A DNA stretch of 64,000 bases from Nocardioides baekrokdamisoli (GTDB lineage: Bacteria > Actinomycetota > Actinomycetes > Propionibacteriales > Nocardioidaceae): assembly GCF_003945325.1 (NCBI RefSeq), contig NZ_AP019307.1, forward strand, positions 806,001-870,000. The letters run 5' to 3'. This document shows positions 41,811 to 51,094 of the stretch, piece after piece (position 1 is the stretch's first letter; the number at the start of each line of letters is the position of its first letter). The notes below the pieces were generated by a model, which worked only from the letters and a program-made list of their open reading frames with translations, did not search any database and was not told where the DNA came from. Made by a program: the position numbers and the translations under genes.

Positions 41811-43796
41811 TCAGCAACCGGTGATCTTGTAGAGGCGGTAGAGCGGTTCGTTGATCACCGGCGTGAAGCCGTTGAACCCGACGACGTTGACGCCTCCCCA
41901 GCCCGGGCGCTGGCCGTTGATCCGCGTGTCGAAGTTCACCCCGAAGATGTCGCGACCCGTCCGGCCCATGATCATCACGTACTGGATGTGCTCGCGCTGG
42001 AGCGCCGCGCACACGTCGGGCGTGAGGCTGCTCAGGTCATTCCGGATGAGGTCCTGGTCGGGTGACGGGGTGCCCATCCAGTTGCCGATGTAACTCTTGT
42101 AGAACGTGTTGAGGCCGACGAGCCCATATCCGTACGCACTGCCGTCGAACGGATCGTTGGCGACCATGTCGGGACCCACGATTGCCTTCACCCGGGTCAT
42201 GAAGTCGACCTTCGGCTGGTTGACCGCCCACGTCAGCCAGCCGCGCGTCTTCGCCGGCTGCATCGGGCTGACCTTCTGCAACGACTGTTCGTTCTGGTGG
42301 ACCGCCGGGCTGGCGAGCGCCCCCACCATCACCAGGACACCGATGATCGCCGCGCCGGAGGCCAGCAGCCGGGCCGGAGCCCGATCCTTGGCGAATCGCG
42401 CGATGACGTCGCCCAGGCACGTGATCGCCAGCACGGCCAGCGGAATTGCGACCAGGACGATGGTGGCCGAGAGCCGGTAACTGTCGTGGTACCAGTACCC
42501 GGTCGCCGCCTTGCGGAACAGACTCAGGTGGCTGGCAAAGAAGAAGCTGGCGGTGACGATGTAACAACCGCAGGCAAGGACGTACGCCCCGACCAGCCAG
42601 CGAACCTTGAACCAGGCCACGACGAGCCCGGCGAGCACCAGGGCAGCCACCAGATAGGCCGGGGCCAGGTGCATGGTGCTCTGCCTAAGGACGTCCTTGA
42701 TCGCGAGGCCGAGGCTCCCGACCGGCGACCAGTCGACGCTGACCGTGCGGTGCATGAAGCTCGTGGCCTCGATTCCGACCCACACGACGCCCACCAGGAC
42801 GACGAATCCGGTCGTGATCGCCACGGCCCGGAGTGCGTTGCCTTCGTTGCGCTGCCGAGCCCAGGTGTGCACGACACCGATCGCGAGCGGCAGCAACAGC
42901 AACGCGGCCGTGAAGATGCCGTTCGGTTGGGCGATCGCGGTGCCGACCAGCGCGGTCCCGAGCAGCAGCAGTCGCGCGAGCATCGTGGTGTCGGTCCTGA
43001 GCAGCAGCACCCCGGCTGCGATCAGAGCCGGCAGCAGGGCGTACCCGTACTGGTTCGCGTAGAGGATGCCGTACGTCTCGAAGCGCGCCGGGAAGGCGAC
43101 GAAAGCACCACTGAGGACGAGGGTGACGAAGGTCGTCGAGGCGTTCGCCCTGAGGACCGTCCTGGTCATCGCCACCAGTGAGAGCGGCCAGGCGACAGCC
43201 ATCACAGCGAGCACCGTGGCGTTGACCGCGGTCGGGACCGCCGCCGTGGTCCCCTGCGCGGTCAGCGCAACCAGACCGTGCCAGGAAGCTGGGTAGAAGT
43301 AGGACCCGACGGTCGGGTCGACGATGCCCGCCTTCAGCGTGGACGCGTTGCCGGTGTCGAGGATGTGCCGAATGATCGAGAGGTGCCACGGTGCGTCATA
43401 CGTCTTGCTGACGGCGTTCGGGATGACCAGGTAGTGGACGTACTGGACGAGCCAGCTGGCTCCGCCGATGAGGAGTCCGCCAGCGAGTGCGAACCACTCC
43501 CACCGCCCCCAAGCGGGGCCCTGAGCCGGCAGCAATGGGCGCAACCAGAGTCGCCGCGCTCCGTACGCCACCGCGACGATCACGGCGACTCCGAGGAGGA
43601 ACGTGAGGGGGTTGAAATGCAGCCCGACGACGCCGTACGCGATGCCGAGGACAGCGACTGCGGCCGCGGATGCGACCGGCGCGAACACGATCCGATTGCC
43701 CCAGGACAGACCCACCGGGCTCAGCAGAGCCACACCGGGGGCGATCATCAACGCAGCGGCCGCGAGGAACGCGAGCCAGAAATCGAACCACGTCAC
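41811..43796 (-). CDS. DUF6541 polytopic membrane protein
   Basis: 661 residues with about thirteen membrane helices and extracytoplasmic loops, ending in a small globular domain (about 520-661). It matches the DUF6541 family of actinobacterial proteins, whose overall layout resembles GT-C polyprenyl-linked glycosyltransferases. A charged loop between early helices (KTYDAPWHLSIIRHIL) supports this. With the GtrB-like gene beside it, transfer of a lipid-linked sugar to an envelope polymer is a reasonable guess; no direct proof is visible. Confidence 0.75.
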   Translation of the reverse strand: MTWFDFWLAFLAAAALMIAPGVALLSPVGLSWGNRIVFAPVASAAAVAVLGIAYGVVGLHFNPLTFLLGVAVIVAVAYGARRLWLRPLLPAQGPAWGRWEWFALAGGLLIGGASWLVQYVHYLVIPNAVSKTYDAPWHLSIIRHILDTGNASTLKAGIVDPTVGSYFYPASWHGLVALTAQGTTAAVPTAVNATVLAVMAVAWPLSLVAMTRTVLRANASTTFVTLVLSGAFVAFPARFETYGILYANQYGYALLPALIAAGVLLLRTDTTMLARLLLLGTALVGTAIAQPNGIFTAALLLLPLAIGVVHTWARQRNEGNALRAVAITTGFVVLVGVVWVGIEATSFMHRTVSVDWSPVGSLGLAIKDVLRQSTMHLAPAYLVAALVLAGLVVAWFKVRWLVGAYVLACGCYIVTASFFFASHLSLFRKAATGYWYHDSYRLSATIVLVAIPLAVLAITCLGDVIARFAKDRAPARLLASGAAIIGVLVMVGALASPAVHQNEQSLQKVSPMQPAKTRGWLTWAVNQPKVDFMTRVKAIVGPDMVANDPFDGSAYGYGLVGLNTFYKSYIGNWMGTPSPDQDLIRNDLSSLTPDVCAALQREHIQYVMIMGRTGRDIFGVNFDTRINGQRPGWGGVNVVGFNGFTPVINEPLYRLYKITGC

Positions 43797-43872
43797 GGCT
43801 CGCTACCTCTTCCCGTGCCCGGGCTCGGGATCCGGGCGCCGACAGACTACTGCCGCCGGCTGATCACAGCGC

Positions 43873-45723
43873 TCAGGCGCGAGGGGTACGCATCGCTCGG
43901 GCGTCTCGCAACGCCCGGATGACGGTCGTCGCTCGTCCGACGTTGCCCCGCAGAAGACTCACCCCGGCCATCCCACCCGCGAACACATACGGCTTCGCCC
44001 GGACTGCGACGTTCTCGCCGTACCGCAGGTGCACCGCGAACAGATTGCGGTACATGTAGTAGCCCTTCCAGCTGTCCAGGTCGTGCTGCTGACTGAAATC
44101 GAGTTGGCGGACCATCAGCGCATCGCGGACCGCGAGGATCCTGAAGCCGGCCCGGCGGGCACGGAGCGCGAAGTCGACGTCGTCGTAGAAGATGAAGAAC
44201 GAGTCGTCCGGCAGCCCGATCGCGCCGATCACGTCCCGGCGCACCATGAAACCCTCGAACGCGACGTTCTCGACCTCCACGGTTGCGGGCATCGCCGCAC
44301 GCGTACCGTACGTCGTCTCCACCATCCCGCGCTTGGGACGCAGCACCCACGGCGTGGCCAGGTCGAAGCGGGTCGCAGCCTTCTCGACGAGCGCCCCGGA
44401 GAGGTCCTCGCGTACCGATGCCAGGAGAGGCTCATCGTGGCTCAGCAGCACACCGAGGCAGTCCGGTGCGGGGATGACGTCGTCGTCCATCAGCCAGATC
44501 CGGTCGAAGCCGGCCTCGTACGCGGTCTGCATACCCAGCCGGAAGCCGCCCGCGCCGCCGAGGTTCTCCTCTGACCGGACGACCTGGAGGCCGCTGAGCG
44601 CGCTGGCCGCGAGCACGTCCGACGTGTCGTCCGTGGACGCGTTGTCGATCACGATCACGGCCTGCGGCGCCGGATCGAGCTTTGCCAGACCTTCGAGCAT
44701 CGGCTGCAGCATCGCGGCGCGGTTGTGGGTGACCACGACGATCGCGGTGGTCTCGCGACCGAACGGGTTGCGGGGCGTGGCCGCCGCATCGTTGGTTGAG
44801 GCCGCTTCGTTGGTTGAGCGTGTCGAAACCAGGAAGCGCCGGTGACCGGTGAAGTCGCCGCGCAACGCCGCCCACCAGGCTCCGATCGAGAGCCGGATGC
44901 GGCCCATATCCGGGCGGGTGACGGCGTAGAACCACAGCGTCTTGAGGACGAAGGCGAGCGCATGCAGCGGGCTGCGGTACGTCGCCAGGTTGAGCAGGTT
45001 GTTGCGCGCCATGCAGTAGTGCTTCAGATCGCTCGGCGTGTGGTTGTACGTACTCCGGCCACCCCACATCGGCGTGCCCAACTCCCCCACTGATGGGTGC
45101 GCGAAGCGCGCCTCGACGACGGTGCCGATGCGGGCGCCGGCCTTCTCGGCCCGGAGCCGGAACTCGTGGTCATCGCCCCAGATGAAGAACTCGGCCCGCG
45201 GTAGTCCGATCCGGGCGACGAGTTCCTTGGTGACCAGCACGCCGTTGAAGGGGATCACGATGTCCTCGAGCACACCCTCTGTGGCCGCGGCCGTCGCACT
45301 GGCCACGTCGCGTACGACCTTGGCCGAGCCCGGCAGGCGGATCGGGAAGACCAACTCCCCTGGCGCGTCCTCGTCGACGACGAGCGGTCCCCAGAAGTCG
45401 TACCCCTCGACCGCGAGAAGGTCGCTCAGGGTGGTGACCTCGGGCCGGCCGTCGTCATCCATCAGCCAGGCCAGGTCCGCACCGCGTTCCATCGCCAGGC
45501 GGAGACCTTCGTGGAACCCGCCGGCTCCGCCGGTGTTCGTCGGGAGCGTACGGCCAACCACGTCGGCCTGAACCTCGAGCCACTCCCCGGTGCCATCGGT
45601 CGAGGCGTTGTCGATCACGAGGATCTCGTCGCACTCCGGGACCTCGCGCAGGCGCTGGACCAGGCCCTCCAGGAGCGTCAGCCGGTTGTAGGTCACGACA
45701 ACGGCGACGATCCGGCGGCTCAC
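43873..45723 (-). CDS. Fused double GT2 glycosyltransferase (two GlfT1-like units)
   Basis: 616 residues made of two complete GT2 domains. Unit 1 (about 1-300) has VVVTYNRLTLLEGL, IDNASTDGTGEWL, LAWLMDDDGRP and FIWGDDHEFRLRAEKAG. Unit 2 (about 325-616) repeats these as VVVTHNRAAMLQPM, IDNASTDDTSDVL, IWLMDDDVIPAP and FIFYDDVDFALRARRAG. Both metal-binding triads are intact. Each half resembles GlfT1, which adds the first galactofuranose residues to the linker sugar. Single-domain relatives are about 300 residues, so this is a fusion or duplication. The linker (STNEAASTNDAAA) is encoded by a repeat sequence. Confidence 0.85.
   Translation of the reverse strand: MSRRIVAVVVTYNRLTLLEGLVQRLREVPECDEILVIDNASTDGTGEWLEVQADVVGRTLPTNTGGAGGFHEGLRLAMERGADLAWLMDDDGRPEVTTLSDLLAVEGYDFWGPLVVDEDAPGELVFPIRLPGSAKVVRDVASATAAATEGVLEDIVIPFNGVLVTKELVARIGLPRAEFFIWGDDHEFRLRAEKAGARIGTVVEARFAHPSVGELGTPMWGGRSTYNHTPSDLKHYCMARNNLLNLATYRSPLHALAFVLKTLWFYAVTRPDMGRIRLSIGAWWAALRGDFTGHRRFLVSTRSTNEAASTNDAAATPRNPFGRETTAIVVVTHNRAAMLQPMLEGLAKLDPAPQAVIVIDNASTDDTSDVLAASALSGLQVVRSEENLGGAGGFRLGMQTAYEAGFDRIWLMDDDVIPAPDCLGVLLSHDEPLLASVREDLSGALVEKAATRFDLATPWVLRPKRGMVETTYGTRAAMPATVEVENVAFEGFMVRRDVIGAIGLPDDSFFIFYDDVDFALRARRAGFRILAVRDALMVRQLDFSQQHDLDSWKGYYMYRNLFAVHLRYGENVAVRAKPYVFAGGMAGVSLLRGNVGRATTVIRALRDARAMRTPRA
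44790..44830 (-). repeat. Interspersed repeat forming a protein linker
   Basis: GTTGGTTGAG occurs at 44791 and again at 44809, the second continuing as CGTGTCGAAACC. The GGTTGAG...TCGAAACC pattern is a dispersed palindromic repeat I have seen in many actinobacterial genomes. Here it is read through and encodes the linker between two glycosyltransferase domains. Confidence 0.55.
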
Positions 45724-45741
45724 GCGGTCACCCTATCGGCC

Positions 45742-45836
45742 GCCGAACCGTGAGGTTTGCAGGTGCGAACCGTGAGGAACGGAACTCGGATCCGACCTGA
45801 ATTCACGGTTCGGGCCAGCAAACCTCACGGTTCGGC
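45742..45836. repeat. Nested inverted repeat, GAACCGTGAGG family, copy 1
   Basis: GCCGAACCGTGAGGTTTGC (45742-45760) is mirrored perfectly at 45818-45836, and an inner pair based on CGAACCGTGA lies at 45766-45775 and 45803-45812. The structure fills the gap between the LCP stop and the start of the double GT2 gene; it could end LCP transcription. Confidence 0.72.
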
Positions 45837-45837
45837 G

Positions 45838-47319
45838 TCAGCAGGACGAGCCAAGGTCCGAGGTGTGGTTGGCCACATACCCCTTCGCCATCGTGCCGAA
45901 GGACCCTTCGCTGATGCCGGTGTAGCCGGTCGGACGGCTCGGCGCCTTCTGCGACGGCTTGGCCTGGTCGGGGTGCAGGGCCGCGAAGATCGCGTTGTGG
46001 ATCACCGTCTCGTCTGGCCGGCTGGTGTTGACCAGCGGCGGGACCAGCGAGACGGTCGCGATCTTCTGCGCCTTCGACTTCAGGGCCAGCGACGCGAAGC
46101 GGTCGATCTCACTGCTGGGAATGTCGGTCTGCAGCAGGGAGGCACTCGCCGAGGCGATCTGCGAGAAGTGCTCGATCACGGTGGCCGGACTGATCTGCTG
46201 CAGCATCGCGTTCATCACGCACTTCTGCCGCGCCATCCGGGAGTAGTCGTCGGAGGTCGCTCGGGAGCGGACGTACCAGAGAAGGTCGTCACCCTTGAGG
46301 GTGCGATAGCCGGGCTGGATGTAGCCGAGGATCTGGCCGGTACGGCCGATCGCGATCGGCTGTCGGACGTTGATCTTGACGCCGCCGACGGCGTTCACCA
46401 GATCGCTGAAGGCCGGCATGTTGATCATCGCCCAGTAGCTGATCTTCAGACCGGTGACGCCTTCGATGCCCTCGATGGTGGCCTCGACCCCGGGGTTTTT
46501 TTCGTGGGCGAACATCGCGCGGTGATCCCCGGCGTACGTGGCGAGGCTGTTGAGCTCGCAGGTCGAGCAGTTGTATCCGTTCGGCCAGGCCTTGGCGAGC
46601 TTCGATCCCCGTGGGAACTTGAAGTTCATCATGTTGCGCGGCACGCCGATCAGGACGGTCTGGCCGGTCTGGGCGTCGATGGAGGCGATGGTCATGGAGT
46701 CGGTACGCAGACCCCACCGATCGGTGCCGGAGTCGCCGCCCAGGATGAGCACGTTGTAGCGGCCGCCGGTCGAGCCGGCGACTGTGTCGCCGCCGAACAT
46801 CGCCATGATCATGCCCCGCTGCGCGCCCACCATGTGCGCTCCGTAGAGCAGCACGCTGGCGACCGTGAACGCCATGGCCAGATGGACGACGGCGGTGGCA
46901 CTGCGATGCTGTCGCAGCAGATCCATCGGCCGGGCAATCCGCCATGCATCGATGAAGAGCGCAGCCCACCCCAGTCCGACCACGGTGAGCACGATCATCA
47001 GGACGAGCAAGTCGTCAGGGTTGGTGAACATCCGCAGCCCCGTGTGCGGCGAGGCGAGAGTGATGCCGACGACCGCGACCAGGGACAGCCACAGCACTGC
47101 CCACAGGCGGATCGCCCACCGACCGACTCGCGCGTTGCCCGCGACCAGCTGAGCCGATCCCGGCATGACCAGCGTCATCGCCAGGAACGAGACCGCGCGA
47201 CGGTAGCGCACCTGGGCGGCACGGTCGGCGACCGTACGGCTGGCGGTGGCGACGCTGTCGTCAGCAGGGGTCGAAGAAGCGCCGTCGACGGAGTCGAGGG
47301 AGGTCGTACGTCCTGACAT
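45838..47319 (-). CDS. LytR-CpsA-Psr ligase with extra N-terminal membrane helices
   Basis: 493 residues from ATG 47319 (AGGAG upstream). Three or four N-terminal membrane helices (about 40-180) precede an extracytoplasmic LCP domain (about 185-450) with ILGGDSGTDRWGLRTDSM, VPRNMMNF, and the catalytic SRATSDDYSRMARQKCVMNA (D and R residues that hold the pyrophosphate). LCP proteins move lipid-linked wall polymers onto peptidoglycan; in mycobacteria Lcp1 attaches arabinogalactan. Cysteine pairs (NCSTCEL) are unusual. GTCAC repeats lie in the promoter. Confidence 0.9.
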   Translation of the reverse strand: MSGRTTSLDSVDGASSTPADDSVATASRTVADRAAQVRYRRAVSFLAMTLVMPGSAQLVAGNARVGRWAIRLWAVLWLSLVAVVGITLASPHTGLRMFTNPDDLLVLMIVLTVVGLGWAALFIDAWRIARPMDLLRQHRSATAVVHLAMAFTVASVLLYGAHMVGAQRGMIMAMFGGDTVAGSTGGRYNVLILGGDSGTDRWGLRTDSMTIASIDAQTGQTVLIGVPRNMMNFKFPRGSKLAKAWPNGYNCSTCELNSLATYAGDHRAMFAHEKNPGVEATIEGIEGVTGLKISYWAMINMPAFSDLVNAVGGVKINVRQPIAIGRTGQILGYIQPGYRTLKGDDLLWYVRSRATSDDYSRMARQKCVMNAMLQQISPATVIEHFSQIASASASLLQTDIPSSEIDRFASLALKSKAQKIATVSLVPPLVNTSRPDETVIHNAIFAALHPDQAKPSQKAPSRPTGYTGISEGSFGTMAKGYVANHTSDLGSSC

Positions 47320-47353
47320 GGGCGCTCCTGCGGGGAAGAACAGATGCCCCGCC

Positions 47354-47380
47354 AGTATCACCAGTCACAGAGGTCACACA
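47354..47380 (-). promoter_or_regulatory. LCP promoter with MtrA-like boxes
   Basis: On the minus strand an extended -10 (TGGTGATACT; GATACT at 47354-47359) lies about 35 bases ahead of the LCP start. On the plus strand AGTCACAGA (47363) and GGTCACACA (47372) are exactly nine bases apart and would cover the -35 region. They also overlap the stop codon of the thioesterase gene. Confidence 0.48.
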
Positions 47381-47883
47381 GTGGATCGACGCGCGGCGAT
47401 CTCCGCTTTGCGGGCAAGACGGTGCGTACGCCGGATCTCAGCCTCGGCATAACGTGAGCGTTCGGCGACGGTCTCGGGCTTCACGGCGGGGACCGGACGC
47501 GGCCGGCCCTCGCGGTCGACGGCCACCATCAGGAAGTAGGCCGACCCGACGTGCAGCTTCGTGCCGGTGGTGTCGTCATAGCGCTGGGTCTCGATGCGCA
47601 CGCCGACCTCGAAGGACGTACGCCCGGTCCAGTTGACCTGGCCCTGCGTGGTGAGGATGTCGCCCACCTGCACGGGCTCCAGGAACGCCATCTCGTCGAG
47701 GTATGCGGTGACGACGACCCCTCCCGACCAGCGGTAACCCACCGTCCCAGCGGTGGTGTCGGCCAGCTTGAGGATCTCGCCTCCGTGGATGGTTCCGCGC
47801 AGGTTGGCTTCGGTGGGACGCATCAGAACTGAGAGCGTGGCACTCCCGAAGGACGGCGGTTGCATGTGTTCGCTCTCAGTCAC
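47374..47883 (-). CDS. Acyl-CoA thioesterase, hot-dog fold
   Basis: 169 residues from GTG 47883 (ATG 47865 is the alternative). It has the YciA/BACH-type signature RGTIHGGEILKLADTTAGTVGYRWSGG with the catalytic aspartate, then AYLDEMAFLEPVQVGD and SFEVGVRIETQ. It hydrolyses acyl-CoA to free acid and CoA in the cytoplasm. It lies upstream of the LCP gene on the same strand with 54 bases between. The divergent LCP gene starts 24 bases away. Confidence 0.88.
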   Translation of the reverse strand: MTESEHMQPPSFGSATLSVLMRPTEANLRGTIHGGEILKLADTTAGTVGYRWSGGVVVTAYLDEMAFLEPVQVGDILTTQGQVNWTGRTSFEVGVRIETQRYDDTTGTKLHVGSAYFLMVAVDREGRPRPVPAVKPETVAERSRYAEAEIRRTHRLARKAEIAARRSTV

Positions 47884-47906
47884 AGCACGCACGGTAGCCT
47901 CGTCGC

Positions 47907-49268
47907 GTGTCCGATGGCGATGACTTTCAGTGGCTGTACACGCGGCGGGTGAAGGCCCAGCCGCCGCAGCCGCCGACGACCCCGCCCCCGGGCACTCCCG
48001 CGCAGGACAACGACGCCGAGCACACCCAGGTGCTGCCCGTGCAGTCGGGCATCGAACACACCGCCGAACGCCCCACGACGTACGTCGCTCCGCGCAACGA
48101 CAGCCCGCCGCCGGTGATCGCTCCGCTTCCCAAGGGCGCACTCCCCGGCAGTGAGCGCCCGCGGATCCGGCGGCCGATCAAACTGGTGCTGCTCAGCATT
48201 CTGGCCATCATTGCCCTGTGGGCGGGCTTGCTGGTGTGGGCCGGACTGTCGGTCCTCAACGCAGCCCCTCGGGTGAACTACGCACCTCCCGGCGGCCGCC
48301 CGGCCGACCAGCCCGGCTCGACGTACCTGCTCGTCGGCAGCGACTCCCGCACCGGACTCACGCCGGCGGAGGAGCTGAAGTACTCCACCGGCGGCGACGC
48401 CGGTCAACCGCACACCGACACGATCATGCTGGTGCACACGGGCTCCAACGGGACGATCGTGATGTCGATCCCGCGCGACTCGATCGTGAGCGTGCCGGAC
48501 GCACCGAGCATCCAGGAGTACGGCTCGTCGCGATGCTTCAACCCGAAGTCGGGTCAGTACTGCACCAAGATCAACGCGGCGTTCGGGGACGGTGCTCCGG
48601 GGCGTGACCCGAGCAAGGACAAGAAGGCGCACGATCTGGACGCCCAGGCACTGGTGAAGACCATCGAGCAGGCGACCGGCATCCGGATCGACGGCTATCT
48701 CGAGATCGGTCTGGGAGGCCTGCCGAAGATGGTCGACTCAGTCGGCGGGATCACGATCTGCCCCGACAAGAAGGCGTTGCTCCCCGGCCTGACTGCCATG
48801 ACCGACGTCGACTCCGGCGCCGCCACCGCGGACAACGGACACCCGATCAAGATGGTCTGCCAGCATGCCAACGGCCTCAAGGCGCTGGCCTTCGCCCGCG
48901 ACCGCCACGACTTCAGCGCCGGCGACTTCCAGCGCGCCGCCGACCAGCGCGAGGTGATGGCTGCCGTGATGCACAAGCTGCAGGGCATCAGCTTCATCCT
49001 CAACCCGTTCCGGCTGCACAGTGCCGGGACCAAGGTCATGGGCACGATCTCGCTCGGCAACGGCATGTCCGTCTGGCAGCTCTACAACCTCTTCGGTGCC
49101 CTCAAGGATCTGTCGGCCAAGAAGGCGAAATCCTGCCTGGTCCCCCTCAGCGACAGCAGCGGGACCTGGTCCCAGGACCGCGCCCCGAAGATGTTCGACC
49201 TCATCAGGACCGACCGGATCAACAAGATCGGTCCGTCACTCTGCACCACGACGGGAATGGCACCGTGA
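47907..49268 (+). CDS. LytR-CpsA-Psr ligase, single-pass
   Basis: 453 residues. A cytoplasmic proline-rich region (about 1-90, QPPQPPTTPPPGTP) precedes one membrane helix (about 92-115: LVLLSILAIIALWAGLLVWAGL) and an extracytoplasmic LCP domain (about 140-440) with LLVGSDSRTGLTP, SIPRDSIVSVP, and FARDRHDFSAGDFQRAADQR, keeping the catalytic D and R residues. The proline-rich tail may dock regulatory proteins. A second LCP only 600 bases from the first suggests division of labour over polymer substrates. The crotonase start overlaps its stop (GTGA). Confidence 0.9.
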   Translation: MSDGDDFQWLYTRRVKAQPPQPPTTPPPGTPAQDNDAEHTQVLPVQSGIEHTAERPTTYVAPRNDSPPPVIAPLPKGALPGSERPRIRRPIKLVLLSILAIIALWAGLLVWAGLSVLNAAPRVNYAPPGGRPADQPGSTYLLVGSDSRTGLTPAEELKYSTGGDAGQPHTDTIMLVHTGSNGTIVMSIPRDSIVSVPDAPSIQEYGSSRCFNPKSGQYCTKINAAFGDGAPGRDPSKDKKAHDLDAQALVKTIEQATGIRIDGYLEIGLGGLPKMVDSVGGITICPDKKALLPGLTAMTDVDSGAATADNGHPIKMVCQHANGLKALAFARDRHDFSAGDFQRAADQREVMAAVMHKLQGISFILNPFRLHSAGTKVMGTISLGNGMSVWQLYNLFGALKDLSAKKAKSCLVPLSDSSGTWSQDRAPKMFDLIRTDRINKIGPSLCTTTGMAP

Positions 49269-50140
49269 CCTACGAGACCCTCACCACCGAGATCGACGCG
49301 GACGGCATCTGCACGCTGACCCTGTCGCGCCCGGAGGCGCTCAACGCGTTCAACCTGACCATGGCCGGCGAGCTCGCCGACTTCTGGAACGGACCCGCGA
49401 CTTCGGACGACATCCGCGCCGTCGTACTCACCGGCGCCGGCCGCGCCTTCTGCGCCGGCATGGACCTCACGCGCGAGGGCAACGCGTTCGGACTGGACGA
49501 GTCGATCGACCCGACGCCAGAGTCGCTGCGCGAGCATCTCGAGGACCCGGCCTGGGTGGCCGGCGTACGCGACACGGGCGGCAAGGTCACCCTGCCGATG
49601 CTCGCGCTCAACAAGCCGATCATTGCGGCGATCAACGGCTCAGCGGTCGGCATCGGCGCGACGATGACCCTCGCCGCCGACATCCGACTCGCCTCGACCG
49701 CGGCGCGGATCGGGTTCGTGTTCGGTCGCCTCGGCATCGTGCCGGAGGCCTGCTCCTCGTACTTCCTCCCCCGCATCGTGGGGATCCAGCAGGCACTGGA
49801 ATGGGTCTACTCGGCCGACATCCTGACCGCAGACGCAGCTCTCGCTGGTCGCCTGGTCCGATCGGTGCACGAGCCGGACGATCTGGTGCCGGCGGCTCTG
49901 GAGCTCGCACGGTCGTTCGTCGTCGGCCGCTCGGCTGTGGCACTCGCACTGGCCAAGCAGCTGCTCTACCGCAACCTGTCGGAGGCCGACCCGTTCCAGG
50001 CGCATCTGGCCGACTCACTCGCGATGTTCCACTCCTCGGCCGGGGCGGACGGACACGAGGGCGTGGCGGCGTTCAAGGAGAAGCGGGCGGCCGTCTTCAC
50101 CTCGAAGCCGTCGGACACACCACGGGTCTTCCCGAACTAG
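49265..50140 (+). CDS. Enoyl-CoA hydratase/isomerase family protein
   Basis: 291 residues of crotonase fold. Signature parts include TLSRPEALNAFNLTM, LTGAGRAFCAGMDL (oxyanion hole), and PIIAAINGSAVGIGATMTLAADIRLA (second oxyanion-hole glycine). The residues that act as acid/base in classical hydratases are near RIGFVFGRLGIVPEACSS, which carries a glutamate. A long insertion after the CAGMDL loop (LTREGNAFGLDESIDPTPES) marks a subgroup of unclear substrate. Coupled to the LCP gene by GTGA, though the functions look unrelated. Confidence 0.88.
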   Translation: MTYETLTTEIDADGICTLTLSRPEALNAFNLTMAGELADFWNGPATSDDIRAVVLTGAGRAFCAGMDLTREGNAFGLDESIDPTPESLREHLEDPAWVAGVRDTGGKVTLPMLALNKPIIAAINGSAVGIGATMTLAADIRLASTAARIGFVFGRLGIVPEACSSYFLPRIVGIQQALEWVYSADILTADAALAGRLVRSVHEPDDLVPAALELARSFVVGRSAVALALAKQLLYRNLSEADPFQAHLADSLAMFHSSAGADGHEGVAAFKEKRAAVFTSKPSDTPRVFPN

Positions 50141-50162
50141 GTCCATCCGTCCTCTGAGTAGC

Positions 50163-50603
50163 GTGGCAGACATGGACGCATGGTCGGATCCCGCAGCCGT
50201 CGACTGGTTCCTCGACGACGCCCAGGTGTGGGCGATCGTCGGCCTGTCCGGCGATCCGTGGCGCTCTGCGTACTCGGTCGCCGCTGAGCTCCAGCATCGC
50301 GGCAAGACCATCGTGCCGATCCACCCGAAGGCGGCCACGGAAGAGTTGATCGTGCTCGGCGAGAAGGGCTACGCAACCCTGGCCGAGGTTCCGTTCCCCA
50401 TCGACGTCGTCGACGTGTTCCGCAGATCGGATGCGGCGGGCGAGTTCGCCGACCAGGCGATCGCGGCCGGCGCGGCCGGGGTGTGGTTCCAGATGGGTGT
50501 CATCGATGATGAGGCGTTCGGCCGCGTACGCGCCGCGGGCCTCCGGATGGTGATGGACGACTGTCCGTCGCACCAGTGGCATGCGCGCGGAAGGCGCGGT
50601 TAG
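50163..50603 (+). CDS. CoA-binding domain protein
   Basis: 146 residues with a single Rossmann-type CoA_binding_2 domain: [21 protein letters not shown], then [11 protein letters not shown], and ending [14 protein letters not shown]. The cysteine-bearing DDCP motif is family-typical. Members bind CoA-type nucleotides; function is not settled. The GTG at 50163 follows the crotonase by 22 bases. Its last four bases overlap the purE end on the other strand. Confidence 0.85.
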   Translation: MADMDAWSDPAAVDWFLDDAQVWAIVGLSGDPWRSAYSVAAELQHRGKTIVPIHPKAATEELIVLGEKGYATLAEVPFPIDVVDVFRRSDAAGEFADQAIAAGAAGVWFQMGVIDDEAFGRVRAAGLRMVMDDCPSHQWHARGRRG

Positions 50604-51094
50604 CTCGAGGCTTCGCGTACTGCTGCGCCCTTGGACTGCGCCTGCGTCTTGAGGTCAGCCTGGAAGGCGACCATCCTCGCTTGCAGGTCGGGGTCAGCCG
50701 CGCCGAGGATGCGGGCAGCCAGCAGGCCGGCGTTGCGCGCGTTGCCGATGGCGACCGCAGCGACCGGCACACCAGCCGGCATCTGCACGATCGACAACAA
50801 CGAGTCCATCCCGTCGAGGTACTTGAGCGGGACCGGCACGCCGATGACCGGCAGCGGTGTGACCGCAGCGAGCATTCCGGGCAGGTGCGCCGCTCCCCCG
50901 GCTCCGGCGATGATGACCGAGATCCCACGACCGGCTGCCTCCTGGCCGTACGCGATCATCTCCTCCGGCATCCGGTGCGCCGAGACGACATCTGCCTCGT
51001 ACGAGATGCCGAACTCAGCGAGGGCCTCAGCCGCCGCCTTCATCGTCGGCCAGTCGGAGTCCGACCCCATCACGATCCCGACACGTGCGCTCAT
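50600..51094 (-). CDS. purE: N5-carboxyaminoimidazole ribonucleotide mutase
   Basis: 164 residues. The class I PurE signature is clear: [20 protein letters not shown], the active-site histidine in SAHRMPEEM, and [28 protein letters not shown]. It converts N5-CAIR to CAIR in purine synthesis, working on the product of PurK. Its ATG overlaps the purK stop by four bases. Confidence 0.96.
   Translation of the reverse strand: MSARVGIVMGSDSDWPTMKAAAEALAEFGISYEADVVSAHRMPEEMIAYGQEAAGRGISVIIAGAGGAAHLPGMLAAVTPLPVIGVPVPLKYLDGMDSLLSIVQMPAGVPVAAVAIGNARNAGLLAARILGAADPDLQARMVAFQADLKTQAQSKGAAVREASS

Noticed and set aside
46499..46503. Run of T bases in the LCP gene as a frameshift signal
   Set aside because: The reading frame continues with intact LCP motifs on both sides, and the run is short.
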